Notes under the pieces: model-generated
The model's database searches: none
Seen by the model: the letters and a program-made list of their open reading frames with translations, nothing else
Told to the model about the DNA's origin: nothing
Assembly (NCBI GenBank): GCA_025174535.1
Contig: JALBUN010000003.1
Span: 682,001 to 746,000, forward strand
Reading direction: 5' to 3'
Origin: Cantharellus purpuraceus
Taxonomy: Eukaryota > Basidiomycota > Agaricomycetes > Cantharellales > Hydnaceae
Length of the DNA stretch: 64,000 nt
Shown here: positions 36,077 to 49,200 of the stretch, in pieces
How positions within the stretch are numbered: the stretch's first letter is position 1
How the letters are laid out: each line of letters opens with the position of its first letter
Made by a program: the position numbers and the translations under genes

Positions 36077-36584
36077 CTATGATATGAAAAAAAAAATCCC
36101 TAGTCTACTCATTGTTATTTCTCAAGCATTTAAATAGCCATAAATGTTGAATGAGTTATTTACAAGTGTTACAAGAAAATAGAGCGAGTTAGCATGGTCT
36201 GGCAGGCTTAATTACATGTATGGGGGCGTGTCCTGGGAGATATATGCCCTACTCTTCATATCCCTTGTTCAGGACATGACTTTTTTGTGTAAATAATCAA
36301 AAGATGGTTTAATTACAGCTCTCAACAGTTTTTCCGAGAGCCTTCCAAGCTTTAGAACAAATTAGGGCTTCAGAGAGTGTCATGCAGCATACAGTCGGAA
36401 AAACCTTCCGATACCTGGTATTCGTGCTTTCTCCCAGCGCCATTTGCAAGCTCTGGCCCGTTCAGTGAGAAATGTCTTGGAAGCAAAGGTGACTAAGTAA
36501 GCTACTATCCTGAGGGGTTTGATCCATTTTTCATGGCTCTACAGATCAATCATCGCCGATTTTCAAATACCTGGTGACTCATAG
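36077..36584 (+). mobile_element. TIR element, copy 2, uninterrupted
   Basis: 508 bp, CTATGATATGAAAA...GGTGACTCATAG between TA dinucleotides (36075-36076, 36585-36586). It matches the two outer parts of 17270-20558 with the LTR insertions absent: TGGTCTGG continues directly into CAGGCTTAATTACATG. About 26 bp of the left end are missing between two ATGA repeats. It lies about 90 bp from the 3' end of an ABC transporter gene. Confidence 0.8.
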
Positions 36585-36674
36585 TAGGAAGGGTGGTTTT
36601 CACAATATGATATAGCTACGACATAATTAACTTAATGTCAAGTCACGTCCGAGTCGGATACGTCATGCTATTTG

Positions 36675-39600
36675 CTACTGCCGCTCAGCTTGCGCCTTTG
36701 CAGCAGCCTCCAACTCCTTGTACGTGCCGCTTTGGATACACATTTCACGGAACACTGAACACAGAAAGAAGCAAGTAAGTTTCCAATAACACGCTAACAG
36801 ACCGAGACGTACCTCCTCCATCCTTTCGAATCAAATTGTATGGCGTGTCAAATTCAATAATCTTTCCCTTGTCCAACACTATAAGCCGATCAAACTGCAC
36901 ACTGCCGTCAGCCTTCCAAATCAAGTAGCTACGTAATAAAGCTCACGTCAATGATTGTAGCCAATCGATGGGCAATCGTGAGGAGCAAAGATTGGTTGAA
37001 CTCCTCCCGGATAGCTGCCTGAATTTTCACGTCTGCAGCCTACGATGAAAGATGAACAGACACTTCAAAAACTTGCCAATTCACACTAACCTTATCGATG
37101 GAGCTCGTAGCCTCATCCATAATTACAACCCCACTCTGCCTCAACAACGCACGAGCCATGGCCAACAGCTGCCTTTGTCCATTACTGAAATTCTGCCCAC
37201 CCGCCGAAACAGTGGTATCCAACTTGATGATCACCTTGTTCTCGTCGATTTGCGTCGCCGTGTCGGATCCCGCAGACGAAGAAGGCAGATCCTCATCCTG
37301 GTCTTCTTCGTGTATCGACGGGGCACGGGACGGTGTACGAGAGGACTTTTGGGAGCCTTGCGTGATCAGATGCACACGCGCCAGTGCGTCCAGACACTCG
37401 GCATCCGTATGCTCGCTGAACGGGTCCAGATTCTCACTGCTTTGATATCAGATTGCTGCAGCATAACGGTCTCTTCGGAGACAAACCGTATTGTGCCTGC
37501 AAACAACGTCGCGTCCTGTGGGATGAACGTCACCTTTGAACGGAGGTCGTACGTCCCAATTGTGGCAATATCGATGCCATCAATGATGATCTTGCCACTG
37601 GTGGGCTCCACGAACCTGAGGAGACTCATCGCCTTGATGGGGTCAGTCTGTGGTAGCCAGTCCAGCTATCCAGACCTACCAATGTGGATTTACCACATCC
37701 AGTGCGCCCCAAGAGCCCCACCCGTTCCCTAGCCTTTAGGGAGAACGAAACCCCGTGGAGAACAGAAGGAAGCTCGGGGGCGTATTTCACCTCCAGGTTG
37801 TCCACGACCAACAACGAGTCATTATCTGAGCTCGACGGCCAATATGCAGGTACTCGACGGCCCTCAATGACTGCAGGGGGCTCCTTCGGGATGTCGAGGT
37901 ACTCTACTATACGTTCTACCGAGCTGTCGTTTGCGTGACAGGTAAGCAAACTTCCCTCGAGGTCTAGCAGAGCACCTACTTTAAGCACAGTTCGAGTTCT
38001 GTGTAACCTCTGCAGGTCCAATAGACACTCGTGGAGAACATCATGGCACTGACGATGGACAATGCTGCGTATCCAACAGGTACGAATCCCACAAGCACGA
38101 ACATGGTGGAAGTGAAGACGCTGACAGCGCCCAGCAAGTCGAAGTTAAGTAAGAGCCCTTCAAAGAACAAGGTAAGCCCATAAGACAGGTATGTAACACC
38201 GTAAACAGCTCACATCGGTTCAGCATCCATGTGAAATACCAGAACCTTTGGCTTGTGTCCACACGCTTGAAAAATCCTTGAAGGAACTGGCGCTCGACGG
38301 AGAATGCGCGAACTACAGCCATTGGCATGGTGAGCACATTGCGTGTGTGACACGTGTGAAAACGCTTACCAGTAACGATGCCGCTGACCAGATCACTGAA
38401 TCCCGCAAGAATCGGAGACCGCGACGTTGATTCCATCCGCCGCAAGTCACGACCAGTGGCGAGGTAACCAATACTCAACCTAACATAGCAGTAGGCGAGA
38501 AGCGCGCCAACAGGAAGGAACCATGGCACTACAAAGGTCACCGTAATCACTGCACCCAAGAAAGATGCCACAGACCCGATCACGTGTTCGATCATGAAGG
38601 GCAGCATTCCGTCGACCGTATCAAAGTCTTTTCCAAACCGGTTTAGGATTCTACCCGTTGGTGTGGTATCGAAGAATCGGAAGGTTGCACCACTCAAGCT
38701 GTGGAGCAGGTCTCTAAACAGCACCATTCCTAAAACGTGCTTAGATGAGCCATATATCGAAAGAGTGATCCTCACCACTGCGCAGTCCTCCAGTGAACAA
38801 AATCCATTGGAAAGCGATGCCCACGAAAGCACCAAGCAGCCCAATAGCGGAATATATACCTACATAGAATAGGGGGTGTGAATTTGCGTCTGGTAGCTCC
38901 TTAGTTACAATATGTCCCGCTATCGTCAGGTTGTTGAACAGAAGACGATGTTGCATGGGCCACGGCTCGTTGAGAACCTGGACATGACCGGCCACCCGGG
39001 AGAATGCGGAAGAAAGTATGGATGTCGCTGGTTGTCTATAAGCCTATGTGCAGCAAAGTCAGAAACAATGGAGATACAATGTGGGAGAGTTGGGAACTCA
39101 CGGTTCCCCAAATACTCATCCAAACTCGTGCTCCAACGTCACATGCCTCGCTGGCGATAATACCCAACACCACGAACACCCAAGTCCAGTAAGATCTGCA
39201 GGACAGCCTCAATAACGTCGGCCAGCTAGACTTAAATCACTTACGATGCTTTGAGATATGTCTTGTAAATGGACCACTTGACATTGCCTTCGGACCGCAC
39301 TTCTTCTTCGATCAGCTTCCTGGCTTGTTTCGGTTTGCCATCACCGTCAGTTGCGTCCTGAGTCTTCTTGTCTCCGTCCTTCCCTGCTGCCGCCTTATCC
39401 TTTCCATGATGGCCCATCTCATGCGAAATGTAATCGAGGAGACCCTGCCTTTTCAAATCCTCAACCGTCCCCTGCCGTTGGATCGTTCCCTCTGACATGT
39501 GAATAAGATAGTATGTTCCTGGAAGGACAAGCTCGACATGGTGAGTGACGAGCAACACAGCTCGGTTCGCAACAAGAGGTCCTCTGAGAAGGTTCTCGAA

Positions 39601-42600
39601 CAAAAATCGAGCAGTGTGACTGTCCTGTATGGCAATCAATACATTCAGTATCAGAGAATGAGGCTTAGCGAAGCAAAATCCCTACGACAGCGCTAACAGG
39701 AACCAGTCAGTCTGACTTGATGATAGAATAGGCCACGCAAGTCAACACACCTGAATATATCATCCAAAAGAATATACTGTGTGGGCGCGTATACGGCACG
39801 TGCAAGGGCGACTCTATCTCATCGTCACACCAATGTCCTATAACAGCACCTTAAATCTTACCTCGCCTTTTGGCCTCCAGACAGAGAGACGCCCTTCGAC
39901 CCAATCTCAGTAAGGTCACCATCTTCCAGAGCCTTGAAATCGGGAAGCAAAGCGCAGGCTTCCACAACAGCATCGTACCGCTCTTGGTCAAAGGGGTACT
40001 CGAAAATTATATTGTCCTGTGAAGCACGAGACTATGTGTTGATTTCAATCTGATATGTGACCGAGCTCTCATACCTTGATGCTCTGCTGCTGCAACCACG
40101 GTGTCTGCGCGGCGTATGAGATGGAATTGCGAAGATCCCATTCATCTACAATGGTCGGGTTCTTGGGGATTGACGCAGTGCCAGAATTTCTGTCCATCTC
40201 GCCCAACAAGGCCATCTTTCCAACACAGCACCAAGTCAGTGGATGCTGAGACGAGATAGAACCAAAGGGCTGCCATACCAAAAGTGCTGTCTTTCCAGAG
40301 GCAGTAGAGCCAGTTACGACCTGCATATCAGATGCCGCACGTAGGCGTTGGATTCATGATAAAATAGGCGCCAGAAAACATACGGTTAATTGTCTAGGTG
40401 CAATCCTGACAGTGATATCCTTCAACTCAAATCCCTGTTCACCGCGCTCCACAGCAGTCCGACTAGACATGGAAGCCGTCGCAACGGTCTCGTCGGTAGT
40501 CTCAACTTCGCTAGCAGAGGATGGAGTGGCAGCGGTAGGCGCCTTGTCTGAGTCGCTTGACTTGGTTGACCCACCCTTTGTCCAGGTGAATGTACCGTGT
40601 TCAATGCTAAGCTCCTCGGGTTCCTTGCTGGCGGGTCGAGTGAGTGTGCTGATATCCTCCGGAACCTCGCCTTCATCGAAGAACACCTTCAATCGGTCCA
40701 AACTGACCTTCGTCTACACGGCGCGACAAAGTGGTAAGTATATCAACTCTGCTGAGACTAAGGAGACAAAACGGAACCTGAGCGAAAGTAATCATTGCGT
40801 ATGGCAAGACGCTCAGTGGCATTCTCAACATGTCAAATAATCTGATAGCCTGTTATTAAGTCAGATATGCACTGCAGATGGACTGAGCAAGGCCGTACTG
40901 TGAATGCGACGGAAACCGACAGCACATGGCCTGTTATCACAAAGGTGAAAAAGGAGGCAACAGAGATCAAGGTTGGAACGAGAAGCCAAAGAAGACTATA
41001 ACATATATTGACGTTACGGCCTGCGCAAAAAATCAACTTCACATTCGAAGTCAATAGTGAACGCGGATACGCTGCACCTTTCCTCAGCCACTGTATCTCA
41101 ACCTTCCTGGCATCGATGATTTTTTTGATCCACTGTTCCTCCCAGGCAAAGAACTTGATAAATTTAATCTGTAGACAAATCTCAGACGCCGCAAGAATAT
41201 GGAATCCGCCAGCTACACACAGCACCAAACATCTCGTTGACTAGCTTCATCCGGCTGTCCTTTGCAGCAAGAGTGCCTTTGGTAATGCGCATGACCACGG
41301 AAGCGAGAAGCTGCGACAATGGAACCGCAAGCACCAATGAGACAAAGCCAGCGAAGGCCGATATGCCCAGTAGTCTACGAAAATAAGACAATGGGTACGT
41401 TCAATCAATGAGAGCCGCTACATACTCACTGATACAAGTAGAGGCATGAGAGCACCAATTGAAGAGGGGCGTTCTAAATAATTGCAGTTAACATTGTTCA
41501 ATATCATAATGAGTGTGATAAAACATTCCACATACGTAGATATGTGGCATACCGACGACTTGGTTCATAACTTTTTGACTTGAAGGTACGTTAGCGTGGG
41601 GACAGGTAAGTGTACGAACGGATCTTACGCGTCTATACCCATCAGGTTGACTATCTTGCCAACGTCTGCCCCCGCTTTGTTTTCGTTCTCCTTGTCCTTG
41701 TCCTTGTCCTTGTCTGTGTCCTTTCCATCTGCACTGCTTTTACCATCCTCTGGGGCTTTTCCGTTAGACTCTTTGGCATCTTTCTTTGCATCGGTCACGC
41801 CACTCTGGTCCACGATTCGAAGGGCCTTGTCGTAGATGGCGGCGCAGAGTTGCGTACCAATCCGCGAGCTGGCTCTAAAGTGTCCCATAGACCATCTACG
41901 TCTGTATTGTGATGTATGTGATGTCAAACGTACCTTCGGCCATACCAAAGATGTTGGAGGTCAGACTGGGTCTAAAGGGGGGGCAAAGTCAGAGAATCGT
42001 TTTCGAGGAGACACCAAAAGCATACCTTGAGCATGCTCGCTGCGAAGGCGAGTACAGCATACAAGTAAAGGCGATCCCTTGCCCCTGGCGGAGGGTTGGG
42101 ATCCTCCAGGACCTGGAGAATATTCCTATGTCAGAGACTAGTGAGCATACAGACCAAGCAACGAAACACAGAAGAGTCATGGACCTAAGGAAGTAAGGCC
42201 CAGCAAACTCCAAGACCGCGCTAACTTCTGTCAAAGTAAAATCTATGATAAGGTCCATGGAGTTGGCGCGGAGAAGTCGCCATAAAATGCTCGATCCTCT
42301 ACATAACAGATCAGTTAGATTAGAGTTTTCAATGTAGAGCGCACTTGCTTACGGGGTTTGCTTATAAGTAAAGAACGTAGGTCTTGTTTTGAGGGTTGGC
42401 GAGATATCCCAAACATCTTCGTCGCTTTCACAAGACGTTAGACGAACGCAAAGAACAACACCGGACCCTACGCACTTGAGCGTCTTATCTGTTCCCTGAG
42501 TACGGGACAGTATGATTAAAATGAGTGGTCTCTCAGTCTATGAGGGATTGACGCACGGCAACGACCAGAGGGTAAACCCCTACCAGACTCATAGTAAGAT

Positions 42601-43442
42601 GACTATATGATAGTTCTAATTTGGTGAAACTCACATTGGAAAGTGATCCATTTTATAAATGGAATGTAATCCTCAGGCGAGGGTATGGGCTGTGTACGAT
42701 ATTCATTATATTGTGCCGTGTGCAGGTTATTGGCAGTGCGGCTCACAGATTTCTCCGTCTCCAATGGCACGCTTGGTATATTCAGGGGAAGGTTGACAAT
42801 AAGGATCAAGAGGACGACTAGAATCCCTAGATGAACGCCTTCAGCAGCAAGGACCTTTTCCGAGGGCATGGATGACCCCAATGTCCGAGCGCTATAAAGC
42901 TGTCCCCCGAGGGTCAAGACCCCACCCGTGAGGTGCAATATGAAAAGGATAAATAGGTCGTAGGGCGGGGTCAAGGGCGGTCGATGCAAGATGCGAGCGA
43001 ACGCGTAAACCCATGTGATCCAGACAAGGAGGGGAATAAACGGTAACAAGTCAAAGGAACGCGTCGTAGGCATGTGATGGACAGCACGAATGGCCTTCAT
43101 AATTCCCAGGGTGAGCCAGGCTACGAGCTCTACAAAAGTCAGAACTGCAAACAACGCGGTACGCCATCGTGGCGCGGCGACACTTGTCAATCGTTGCTGT
43201 TCAAAAGGTTGTGCCGCGCTCGAATCCTCCACTGCAAACTGGCGTTCAAGCTCCTCCGCTTCGGAGATCGTGAGAGTAGGCAAGAATGGGGCTCGAATGC
43301 GCGCGATGATTTTGGACACAAAACGTGGAAGCGGAATGTGTAACGAAGACACGATGAGGAGCGCAACCAGCACAATTGGAGGAAGTGTCGACCATAGCTC
43401 TCTGACGCATGGGTTCGTCAGGTCGCCTTTGCAGACACTCAT
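36675..43442 (-). CDS. ABCC-type ABC transporter, copy 1
   Basis: Full-length multidrug-resistance-associated/YOR1-like exporter with an N-terminal membrane region and two TMD-NBD halves. Start ATG 43442 ([11 protein letters not shown]), followed by hydrophobic helices ([17 protein letters not shown]). TMD1 has [23 protein letters not shown]1: Walker [12 protein letters not shown] (about 40300), signature [15 protein letters not shown], Walker [14 protein letters not shown], with the normal ABCC Asp in place of catalytic Glu. TMD2 has [22 protein letters not shown]2: Walker [11 protein letters not shown] (about 37700), a Ser/Asp-rich insert, signature [18 protein letters not shown], Walker [13 protein letters not shown] with the Glu present. 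C-terminus [18 protein letters not shown], stop 36675-36677. More than twenty short introns, including a 7-nt microexon at 39686-39692. Looks intact. Substrate unknown. Confidence 0.92.
39686..39692 (-). other. 7-nt microexon, ABC copy 1
   Basis: CGCTGTC between gttag and gtagg. With AG from the exon ending at 39751 it encodes Ser-Ala-Val of the NBD1 D-loop (SAVD). Flanking introns are 58 and 61 nt. Confidence 0.85.
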
Positions 43443-44787
43443 GGTCATAGGGCAGACCAACACGCAAGTCGAGCTTTCTTTTATCTGGGTAAAGGTACCG
43501 GCTTCTACTTCGGGTGACAGGGTTGAGTCATTTAATCAATAGGACCCCAGGAAGGCCCATGCAAAAAGTATCAGAAGTGAGATACTCATTTGCCTGAACT
43601 GAAGAGTGGTCCAGTACGCAGTAGGAATCGACGAGTTGTGCTAGCACAGTTAGCAAACTGAATTATGTGCTTCGTACTTTCATTTCGCTAATAGAAATAT
43701 CAATGAATACTATCGTAAAGACCCCGAGTAATGCCGGCGTGGGTGTCGTACGGGAGCTGTCACACACTATATAATATGATCTTCACCAGAGTGACTGAAA
43801 TCCTGCCGCATCTCTCAAAGCGGTGCTGTCTAACTCTAGATATTGTGTGCCTGTGTCCAGCATGGAATTAGGACTTAGTGCAGTGCTTGCTTCGTACCAC
43901 CGCATGCTCGAATCCCTTGTTGAGTCATGAATTTACAATCCCTAGAGAGCCGATCTTCCGTGTGACGAATTGCGTTGATGTCCATTTACCAAGTGATTGA
44001 TTTCTGCTCTTAGTAGCATGTGGTGCACCTCCTGGTATGTGATCTGTTGGATCTCGAGAACGACATTGTCGATACAGAACGAGTCAGACTAATCATCAAA
44101 CTAATCCCAAAGGGGCCCTTCTCGAACGGGCTGGTGGCGCAAACGAGGGCCACTCCCCCAACCAAATACACCCGTCCATAGGTACCGCTGACGTACGAGT
44201 CATCTTGCTAGACTACTAGACAGCCCTCGACCAAAGAAGTTATGTCTTGAGACAAATTAGATTAGATCCAACGACTTTGTCAGCACTGGGATGAGGGGAG
44301 CCGGAAAGCCTAATGCGGCCACCAGTGTATTCTGTGGTTTGACAGATTCACCAACCTAGCCAAGTGGCAGCTGTTCCTATAACATGAGGATAGAATCCGG
44401 TCTTCGAAGTAGCTTCGCTTTGTGGTTTACGGGGCCAGAGAGGCTTCGTGTTGCGTAGGGAACTTACAAGCCCAGATGGACGGTGTAAGTACGGAGATGA
44501 CATGATAGATCTGACCTAGCTCCCGGTATTTTCAAACCCCGCAGCAGTAGTCTCTGTCAGCCGCGTCAGGCCTTATAAAGACTCCCGCGAACAGTGACCA
44601 TCACCTTCCCCCTTCCATGTGAGTGTGTTCACTTACTATAAAGCTTATCTGGATCCCTGGCTTGCGTCTGTCGCAACGTTGGGGCACATGTTTGCGTGAA
44701 AATGGATGGATGCATTGCTAGGAGATTGGATGACGTGAGAAAGGTGTGATACTGATTTGAGTTCTTTTTTCTTTAAAGATATAAACA
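43443..44787. other. intergenic between ABC copy 1 and RPL10
   Basis: No gene recognised. It holds both promoters of this divergent arrangement. A pyrimidine-rich leader TTCTTTTTTCTTT sits just before the RPL10 start. Confidence 0.45.
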
Positions 44788-45594
44788 ATGGGACGTCGAC
44801 CTGCCCGTTGTTACCGTTACTGCAAGAACAAGCCCTACCCAAAGTCGAGATACAACCGTGGTGTCCCGGATCCTAAGGTAATATCTCTTGGTGGGATCAC
44901 CACTAAGCAAACGCTTACAGCTCTTTTAGATCCGTATCTACGATTTGGGCCGTAAGAAGGCTTCTGTTGAGGACTTTCCTTTCTGCTGCCACCTCGTCTC
45001 CGATGAGTACGAGCAGTTGTCGAGCGAGGCACTTGAAGCCGCCCGTATTTGCGCCAACAAATACGTCACTAAGACATCCGGAAAGGATTCCTTCCATCTT
45101 CGTGTCCGTGTCCACCCCTTCCACGTCATTCGTATCAACAAGATGTTGAGTTGTGCCGGAGCTGATAGGTCAGTCTTTTTTTGGAATCGGGATTATTGAC
45201 TAATAATTGTGGTGCAGGCTTCAAACTGGCATGCGTGGTGCTTGGGGCAAGCCCTACGGCACGGTCGCTCGCGTAAACATTGGACAGATCATCTTGTCCA
45301 TCCGTTGCAAGGACACGAACGCCCATGTGATCCAGGAAGCCCTTCGCCGCGCCCGTTACAAGTTCCCCGGCCGCCAGAAAATTATTGTCAGCCGCAAGTG
45401 GGGTTTCACCAACGTGAACAGGGAGGATTACCTGCGGCTCAAGGAGGAGAAGAAGGTGTACCAGTACGTGATATTCCGTCGCGCTAGTAGCGCTTGGATC
45501 CTAACTGATATTGTGCAGGGATGGCGCTTATGTTCAATTCATCCGTGAAAAGGGGCCCTTGGCAAACAACCTGCGCGCTCAGCTCAAGGCATGA
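44788..45594 (+). CDS. RPL10: 60S ribosomal protein L10 (uL16)
   Basis: Large-subunit protein at the tRNA-proximal core; its loading is the last cytoplasmic 60S maturation step. ATG 44788 gives [20 protein letters not shown]. Conserved blocks: [76 protein letters not shown] and [17 protein letters not shown]. It ends LRAQLKA with stop TGA 45592-45594. Three introns (about 44877, 45169 and 45464). Length and sequence are normal. It sits between two divergently oriented ABC transporter paralogues. Confidence 0.97.
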
Positions 45595-46297
45595 GCGCAA
45601 CTCATTGATGTACATCATATATCCTCGTATGAACATTTCACAATCTAGTTTGCTTGTGAGGATTATGCGGTAATACTACTCCTGGTTGCCTTGTGTGATT
45701 CCCTTTTCTTATACTTTCACATCTTCATATGCCTCATATTCACTACGTTGTCCTTACCCTTTGGGCAACGGAAGGGGAAACGGGGCAGAGATTGAACGCC
45801 CATCCTATGATAGCCTAGTAACTGTCGTTCACATGACACTAGATATTAATCTCCTGTCTTGTGGATATTGGGACATCAATATACGTTTTCGACCGATCAG
45901 TGTTGTCACTAGCGACGATTTCGGTAAAAGACTTGAATCTCCCCTGAGCCCCTAAGCAAAAGCAGTTTAAATTCCCACTTGAAGGAGCGAATAAGTACTT
46001 GCTTAATTATGCAGCATGCGCATGCATTACAATGATTAGACATAGGGCGACAAACAGAAATGCCACTGCACTCAACATTACAATTGACTCAATTGAGTTG
46101 ACCCTCGGAGGTGGCGCTGATTTTCATCCCGAAGGGTGGCGCAGGACTGCTTCGGATATGACTAGATTCCCCAGCATATATCCTATATCTCAGATACACC
46201 ATACTTACAATCTACGTTCACGGTCAACATGCCGGGATAAGCTATGCTTAGACCAGGATACCAATAAGACCGACATGTCCCTTGCCTTGCTACAGCC
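45595..46297. other. intergenic, RPL10 3' flank and ABC copy 2 promoter
   Basis: No gene recognised. Confidence 0.45.
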
Positions 46298-49200
46298 ATG
46301 AACGACGTCTGCAATGGCCATTCTTCTGGGTCTTGTTTGAAGGAGCTGTGGGCAGCCCTTCCTGCTATTGTACTTGTTGCGCTCCTTCTCGTGTTCTCGT
46401 TACCCCTCACCCCACCCCGTCTGATCTCAAAGGGTCTGACACGTATTCTAGCTCCGTTCAGACCTACCCTCACGCTGTCAGAGATAAAGGAGCTGGAGCA
46501 TCAATTTGCGTTGGAGAACACAGGAGCAGCTCCTTGCCCCCCGCCAAACACGACGAGCCGTGCACTGTCGCGTTATAAGCTATGTTTTGCCGGGCTCTCT
46601 CTGATAGAGATCGTAATGTGGCTCGTCATAGGTGTCCAGAATGTCATCCATGCGCTTCAGCGGACATCACGCATCGGATCGATTAGCTTTCTATGTATTC
46701 CTTTCCTAGTTTCGACCACGTGGGCGTACGCTTTGACTAGAGTCCTACATCGACCGCCTGTTACGCCTCCTAACGATTTATTTATCCTCTTCATTCTGCA
46801 CTTATGTGGTAGGGCCGTGGCTCTTGGAGGACAGCTCTACAATTTCAGGAAATCCAGGATGCCTCTGCCTCCCCGATGGGTTCTGGTCGCTGAAGGCATT
46901 GACCTGGGGATTGTCATTTTGCTCCTGACTCTCGTGATCAGCCTTCCTTTGAACATGCGAAGCGAGCAAATAGACAGGGATGCAGTTGTAAGCGATATGC
47001 AGTGTTCTAACGCAGAATCAACGTCATACCTGCCTATCGCAGCCTGAACCTTCACCTGAAGATTATACGTCTCTGGCTGGCTGGATGACCTTTTCATGTG
47101 AGTTGTAAACGAGTCTGTAGATACGTATCTCACCACGGTATATACAGGGATACGCCCACTAATCAAAGTCGTGAGTGCAGTCACCCGTTCATCGTATTAG
47201 CCATGACATCATGCTATTGATTCAGGGTACTAAGAAGAAACTCAAGTGCGTGGACCTTCTGGTAGCTCATCTATGCCTGACATAACAAGGAAGCGATGAG
47301 GATGTATGGGATATTTCACCAACGATGAAGTCGAGATATACCTTTTTGGCTTTCAAACATACCCCGTAAGCATGATATTTAGAACACGATCTCCATTTAT
47401 TCTAATGCGTCTGTAAAGTGGTTCCAGTCTCATATGGCGATTAATCCGCGTCAACTTTATGGATCTGTTCATTGATTTTGCACTGACTTCTATCAGTGTG
47501 CTCTTGGAATTCTCAGGACCATTTTTCCTCAGGTGTTGGCTTTTTCAGGGCTCTCAATGCGGCGTATGCTCATCAATATTACCATACAGGAATATATTAC
47601 AAAACTTGGAGAGCCCATATCCCGGGTCTAAGAATCAAGCATACTTATATGCTGTGCTTGCCTTTATCGCGTCTCTGGTCAAGGTCAGCATGTACGTCAC
47701 TGCAGCGAGTGACTGCCTGACCAGTGGTATGTGCTGCACAGATCCAAGTCGATCACCAGCATCTCTGGTGTGGTCGAAGGTATCATTGTGTCGCACCTGC
47801 GCGTTTCATGATACATCGCTCATTGGCTCATCACAGAGCGGCCTCGCGAATCGGTACGCAGCTCAGCGCAGCCATCTACGAGAAGACACTACGAATGGCC
47901 GATCAGAGTGGGGTGGTTGGCTCCACGTCAAACCCTAAAGCCACGGACTCTGCACAGCCCAAAGATGTGGGTGGCGAGGATAGCAAGAAGGACGCAGACA
48001 AACAAACGACGAGAGCAGATGTTGGAAAGATGGTCAACCTGATGGGTATCGACTGGTAGGATGATGCCACATGGCCCGCGGGTATGCTGGCTAACACACC
48101 TATATACAGTCAGAAAGCACAGGACCTAGTCGGTGTTATGCCAGAGTTCTACGTATGACTTCTTATACTTTCCATTAGCGAATTTAACGCAGGTCACACC
48201 AGGGCGCACCGCTACAAATGGGACTTGCGTGTTGGTTCTTGTACAAGTGAGTGTGCCGTAGCTCTCGTGAGTTCAGACATAACCTATATGCTCCCTCCCT
48301 TGGTAGCTTGCTCGGCATGTCGGCTTTCGCAGGTTTTATTCCAATGTTCCTCTTAGTACCACTATCTCGACTCCTTGCTTCTGTGGTCAAGCGAAACACC
48401 AAGGGTATACTCGCTTCTAAGGACGAGAGGATGAAGCTTCTCAGCGAGATGTTCGGATCTGTACGTGGCTAATAGACACTTCTGACTCGTCTTTCATTGG
48501 GTCTTCCCTGCAGATTAAATCCATCAAGCTATCTGGGTGGGCGGATCAATGGACCGAGAAGATCATGGATGCAAGGAAACGTGAGATGTATTGGCTGAAG
48601 AAAGGTGAGGTTGTTTCCACTTCATCAGCTGTGGTCTTTTCACAACTTCCTACAGGTCGCAATGCAAATGTATGGCACAGCTTCCTGTGGATGCTTGTTC
48701 CCAACGTAATCTCGATCACGTCCTTTTTTGTCTTTGTGGTTTCGGGCCATGACCTCTCCGTGTCTGTTGTTTTCAGTGTATGTCTCCTGTCTGTTATCTC
48801 ATGAGGTAAAGACCTGGCTGATCAAATGGCTGATCAAACGACAGAGCGTCAGGATGTTTGACTTATTAAGAATGCCACTGGCCAGTTTACCTGTCGCAAT
48901 AATCACCTTCACAGAGGTTCCTTTCATTATTTGAGTCTAGTACATGCCACACTTATGCAGATGCTAATTTCAGGCAACAATCAGTGTAGAGCGCCTCACC
49001 GCATTTTTCAACGAAGGAGAGGTCCCGAATGAAATATGTAGTCTTGTACGGCCCACCACGACAGAGCCTGAAGAACTTAGCGTCGAAAATGGCACATTCA
49101 GATGGACAACTGGAGGTTTGACAGGACTTGATGCCTCTGCCACTATAAATTCCACCCCCGCTCCACCATCGTCAAGTGATAGCGGGATCAACGAGGATGA

